Shown here: positions 43,801 to 49,800 of the stretch, in pieces
Numbering within the stretch: the stretch's first letter is position 1
Layout of the letters: each line of letters begins with the position of its first letter
From: Plazaster borealis
Lineage: Eukaryota > Echinodermata > Asteroidea > Forcipulatida > Labidiasteridae
Length of the DNA: 64,000 nucleotides
NCBI GenBank assembly: GCA_021014325.1
Contig: CM037458.1
Location: 23,357,063-23,421,062 of the forward strand
Reading direction: 5' to 3'
Notes under the pieces: generated by a model
Seen by the model: the letters and a program-made list of their open reading frames with translations, nothing else
The model's database searches: none
Told to the model about the DNA's origin: nothing
Program-made: the position numbers and the translations under genes

Positions 43801-46800
43801 AAGACAAGAAAATAAAGGGTGGAAACTTGTATAAAACACTCCAAAGTCTGAAAGCAGTACATGCTGTTTCATTGAAAACAAAGGCACCTTCTTCTTTTTT
43901 CACGGATGTGTCTTATGAAATGGTTCAGGATGCTAGAGGGCTGTATATGAAATACTTCTTGAGAGTTTTAATGAAATTGTCTCTTCCTCTTGAATAAAAC
44001 AAACAAAAACTGATAACCACTCCAACAAGCAATGGGATATCCCTTTTACGTTTTGTCATGATTTGGAGATGACACTATCAATTCAAATCAACTCAATATT
44101 CATAGAAAGACACGAAGACTGAGGGAGAACTCTTCCCGATGAGATCTTCCTCTCCTTCCCCACGGCTCTTTAATGTTTCACTTGATTGCATCCTAAGGCA
44201 AGAGTTTTTCAAAAGTATGGGCTTCCCTTTATGCGGATCACGTACAGTCTAGCTGTGGGCACCGGGCTGTACCTTCACTCTGCTTCAATTTAGCGGAGGG
44301 ATTACCGAAACAATTTCTGGGTCAGCTCGAAGTCCATTAATTATGAACATCAAATTCAGAATGAGTTAATTTTTTATAACTTTAAAGGTGAGAATTACGT
44401 CCGACCACATCAGGATATTTCACGAAATCAGAAGGGCTTCTAATGGTTTACTTCAATCCATGACTGCAAATAAATTTGTTATTATACGTAAGCAGGTCTA
44501 CTTTCCTTTATTTTTGAAAATACATCTAAGTATGTATTTCAAATATTTAATAATCCTCAGAATCTTGAAACAGATATTGACATGTTTAATCAATCAAGCA
44601 ACCAGAATTGCTTTCAGATAGCACGAGTCTTCAAACACCCCCTGCACCAGTTCCGAAAAGAAAAGAAAAATGAACAATTGTGTTTTGTCTCTATTAACTT
44701 GGAATTCCTGCAGGGCTGCAATTGATGAATTGATGGCGACTCACATTACTTTATAGACCCAGAAAATGGATATACTCCTCCGATTTGTCTCCAATGTCAG
44801 ATATCATTCATGTATCGATATTTTGTGGTATACGCATTAATTGACTCATGCTTCCACCCTCTATAAATCCAATTAAAGCCTGAATGTTGTAGACTATTGT
44901 TGGAGATCCATGTAATAGCCCAAGGAGAAGAAATTCTATACACCTAGGAAACAGTGTACATTTGATCAATCGCAAAAGAGTCAATTTCAATTAGGATCAC
45001 TCTGTCTATCTTTTGGATTCGGATTTACGTTCAGTTTGATGAAAAGCCTCGCACACGAAACTTGAAGAAACAAAGAGAGGGAGTTAGTTTTATTAACAAG
45101 TTGTTCAAGGACAGCTGGCAATAAGAGAGGACAACCCCAGTTTATGTTCAATACCCTTTGCTGTTTTAGGCCCAAGTCATGACGCTGTACCATGAGTAAA
45201 CAAAAAATCTACACTTACATGGCAGCAATTATTACTCTTCCATTTTTCCCTCTAAATAAAAAAGTGGAATATGTCAAGAATAAAAAAAACTTGTAGCGTG
45301 TTGTGGCTGAGCGGTTAAGAGAACCAGACTCAATGTTTGGGTTTTTTTATCAACAGAGTTTGGGTTCGAGTCCCGGTCGTGGCACTTGTGTCCTTGAGTT
45401 AGATCCTTAACCATAATTGCTATCTCCTTTGGATGGGACATTAAGCCATAGGTCCCATGTACTAGGATCGGTAGTGCACGTAAAAGAACCCACAACCAAG
45501 AATCATTAAAGAGTAGGGGTTAACACCTGTGTTTCAGGTTCACATAGCAAGCACCCTTGTTTACAGGTTTCCTCAGGCTTGCAAGCTACAGTGATTAAGT
45601 TCACTTATGAGGCATCCTTGGTTTCATTTCCAGAAATGTATAATAATAATTATAACAATACTTGAAGAAACGGAAATTGTAAATACCCAATAGCTTCATT
45701 TTTTGTTTTTGTTTTTTCCCTCCATACAGGAATTTGTTCAAGGTTTGTCAGTACTATCAAGAGGTTCGTTTAATGACAAACTTAATTGGGCTTTCAACTT
45801 GTATGACATCAACGGAGATGGGTATATAACGAGAGAAGTAAGTAGGACAGGCATGTGATTTCGCAGGATGTTTCCTGATTTCAGGAATTTCTCAAAAACT
45901 CCTTGAGCCTTCACATTTTCTTAAAGAAGTAACAGTAGTCACCAAAGGGAGACAGAAATAGTCCGCATCTTGTCCAAACCTGTAGTTTTGTATTTCTGGT
46001 GATACACAGTCTTTGAACCTCCTGAATTGTATACAGTCTTTGAACCGCCTGAATTGTATACAGTCTTTGAACCTCCTGAATTGTAACATCTGAGAGGTTC
46101 CGGTGTGGCAGGAGATTCTGTCCCCCCGGAGATTCTGTCCACCCATATGGCGAACTGTGTACAAACTTCTTCTTTTGAATCAACCTCCTTCAGCCCATGT
46201 TAATTTCCCACATGGGGGACAGAATCTCCGGGGGACAGATTACCCTATGACACCGGGTTTGAAATAAGGGGAACCCGGACCCACAAGCCATTTATCAGGA
46301 CTTTCTGTACCATGAGTAAACAATCTCATTCCTGGTAGGAGAGCTGCCACACCTTGGCAGGGGGCACTCATCAGTAACACTTCCGTTTCCCGTCTCCCTT
46401 CCACAAAAATCCCTCCCACACTGAACTCACCCCCCCCCCCAGTTGCATTAGTCTCTCCCCTGCTACTTATTGTATACGAAACTCCAATTAATGGTGTCCT
46501 TAAATTGATTGTTTAACAACAGTCAATCAAAACGTCCTTCGTTGCAATCTTGGAGAGAGCGAAAAAACATTGGCAACGGGATGGCATGAAATGAGTGCAT
46601 CGAGATTCTAGAATGGGGGAAAGTCTTTCCACCATAATTGAGTTGAGGGTCGTATATAATGGAATGACAATGGCGTAAAGGTTTTTAAGAACGAGACTAA
46701 TGGATTTGCAGATTTTATGATGCAAAGTATATTTGTTAACTTTGATGATCATTTCCTCTAAACCCATGTGTCGTGCAGCTACCCTGAGTTGTATTTGGGT

Positions 46801-49800
46801 CAATTTAGTCGTAAAAACATGGCCGCATTAGTTGCATTAACTACTAATGGCTCATGCGTTGGTAGCCTCCATGGAAGACACTCTCTTATCTGTGGGTTTA
46901 CACAGCTGGTAGTGAATGACTCCACCAGTAGAGGGCGCTATTCATGAAGGTCCACATACCGTGCAATGATCTGCCCTTTCTCACCCTTGTGGCTCAGTAG
47001 CTGTGAGATGTTAGAATTGTAGTGCTGTCTGTCATATGGTGTTTTACAGTGACCAGGATATATGCTCCTGTAGTGACATTTTGCATCTGAGACTGAAACA
47101 TAGCTTGAAATGCATTCAGATGTTTTGTGTTTAAAGGTGTCGTACACGTTTGGTAATGACTCAAAACAAATATTAGCATAAAAACCTACTTGGTAACAAG
47201 CAACAGAGAGCTGTTGATAGTATAAAACATTGTAGGAAACGACTCCCTCTGAAGTAAAGTAGTTTTTGAGAAAGAGGTAATTTCTCAATAAAATAATAAA
47301 AACTTCTTGCAAGAAGTTTTTATCTGACAGCACACAAATTTGTACAACAAGAAGGGTGTTTTTTCTTTCATCATTTTCTTGCAACTTCAATGACCAATTG
47401 AGCCCAATTTTTCACAGGCTTGTTATTTTATGCATATGTTGGGATACTCCAAGTAAAAACACTGGTCTTTGACAATTACCAAACGTGTTCAGTGCCTTTA
47501 AAATCACCACTCAAAGTAATGTCATTTTTGGCAAAGGGGTCTTTAATTAATTGGATACCTTTTCATGAAGAGTAGCTGGCACTGCCGAAAATTACCATCA
47601 AAACAGGATTACAGATCAGTGCCCAATTTCATAGAGATACTTAATAAGCATAAGAAGTAGCTAAGCATAACAAATTAATGCCTACCAGGATAAGGTTATC
47701 AGCCAAAATGCATCTCACATGTACAATGTGTGACTGGTATCCTGCTCTTTTTTTGCTTAGCGGAAAAGTTTTAAGCAATATTTTCTGCAAAATTGGGCCC
47801 TCTTTGCTCCGGCACCGAAAGCCTTGTCCAGAATTAGCAATGGCAATGTACGTGTTATCTCCAATTAGTATTCTTGTTTTTTTGCAAATTGCAATAATGA
47901 TTAGATGTAATTGCATTTGTGAATCACGGCCATGAAGCCGAATGCCTGCACGACCCAAGAAACTAATCAAGAATAACACGTTGTTCTTGTTTGGTTTGAG
48001 AAGGTTTTTCTGGAGCATTAACCAGTCATAATGTAGCCTATAGTTTTTTAAAGATAAGACTCAATTCTGAAGAGGTTCAATTTTAGGAGCCATCATAAGC
48101 TTTTTCCAACATTTTCTTGGTCATAATTATAAAGAGTATGAAGAGGGATGGGAGGGGATTAGAGGCCCATGTGTATGACTTTGAAAGGTGTTTAAAAATA
48201 AGTGTTGTTTGAAGCCTTGCAAGGTGTGGATACTAAGAAGTAGCTACAGAGTCAACCTGCTGGTAAAGCCAAGTATAATTATCTTTTGGAAGGAGTGTTT
48301 GTGCTTAGAGCCAACACACCTCCCAAAAGAGATTTATACCAGCTCTGTTCAGAGCTAACACCCCTCCCAAAAGAGATTTATACCGGCTCTTCTTAGAGCC
48401 AACACTCCTCCCAAAAGAGATTTATACCGGCTCTTCTTAGAGCCAACACTCCTCCCAAAAGAGATTTATACCGGCTCTTCTTAGAGCCAACACTCCTCCC
48501 AAAAGAGATTTATACCAGCTCTGTTCAGAGCTAACACCCCTCCCAAAAGAGATTTATACCGGCTCTTTTCAGAGCCAACACTCCTCCCAAAAGAGATTTA
48601 TACCGGCTCTTCTTAGAGCCAACACTCCTCCCAAAGAGATTTATACCGGCTCTTCTTAGAGCCAACACTCCTCCCAAAAGAGATTTATACCGGCTCTTCT
48701 TAGAGCCAACACTCCTCCCAAAAGAGATTTATATCAGCTCTGTAAAGAGCCAACACTCCTCCCAAAAGAGATTTATACCACTCCTCCCAAAAGAGATTTA
48801 TTTGGCTCTTTTCAGAGCCTACTCTCCTCCCAAAAGAGATTTATCTGCTCTTTTCAGAGCCAACACTCTTCCCAAAGGATATTAACACATGGTTGTACCC
48901 ACAAGCTTACTATGTGTTTAAAAATGTTGGTGTTTCTACAGTTGACTTAACAGAGGCAATACAAAAGCTGGGAGCTAAAATTACAACAACAACAAAACTA
49001 GCAGTCGCCACAACAACAAAACAAAAACAGTTTATCACACTGTCTTTTCTTCACTGTTCATTACAGGAGATGCTGAGTATCATCCAATCGATATATGACA
49101 TGATGGGCAAGTATTCAGAACCAACGTCAGAGGATATCACCCCGGGCGAACACGTTGAGAGAGTCTTCCAGGTACACAGATTGTAGTATCTCCCCCCTCC
49201 CCCTCCTCCCCCAAACCACACATTGGAATTTTTATCCAGGCAGAAACACCCGTAGGTCCAGCCTCTTGGACAACACATGGTCTCCTTTAAGTTATTGGGA
49301 TTATTAGGATATAATGGTTTGAATCAACACTCCCTGAGTCTAGCCTCCCGCAAATCCCGGATTGTGACACAATGTGTGTTATCTTGGAGAATTCTTTAAG
49401 GAGTTGGAATGCTTTCTTGATCAATTTTGTTTAGGCTGATGCTGCTAAATGTGTTTATAACGGTGGCTTTCAGCATCTTATTATTTCAAAATCTGAGGGA
49501 GACTTGGGTTGGTGTTGTGGTCCTACGCATGTATCTCTTAAGATATTTATTCGGTTTTGAAACTTTGTTCGTGAATAAGCCATTTGTGAGTTAAATTTGA
49601 ATAATTGCTGGTACATTGACTTGCTTAATCACAAATGATCACTTCAATTTGAATTCCTCAGGCTGAGACAGTTGCTATATGGTCTGGGGCAAACTTTTGT
49701 TTGACCCCCAGGGCCCAATGTCATAGAGCTGCTTAAGCAGAAAATATTGCTTAACAGAATACCAGTCACAGATTGTGTATGTGAGGTGGGATTTAGGCTG

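Larger units (their letters stand above)
40621..45729 (+). other. KCNIP intron 4, 5.1 kb
   Basis: GT-AG intron with a C-rich tract near the donor, a tRNA-containing element (41385-41625), a degenerate tandem repeat (about 42240-42830) and a SINE (45294-45650). No gene was recognised in the remainder. Confidence 0.8.
45838..49066 (+). other. KCNIP intron 5, 3.2 kb
   Basis: GT-AG intron with a 27-bp triple repeat (46010-46086), a short inverted element (46100-46256), two dispersed elements (47131-47501 and 47619-47800) and the 44-bp hairpin array (48281-48890), which ends only about 180 bases before exon 6. Confidence 0.8.

Noticed and set aside
46938..47390. Minus-strand frame of 150 codons, the second longest in the window
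   Set aside because: It overlaps the TTAAAGG element at 47131-47501, and part of it recurs at 32184-32429 in another copy. No protein family was recognised.
48281..48890. CRISPR-like array of regularly spaced repeats
   Set aside because: The 44-bp units are contiguous with no variable spacers, the surroundings are animal intronic sequence, and the unit derives from a palindromic transposon.
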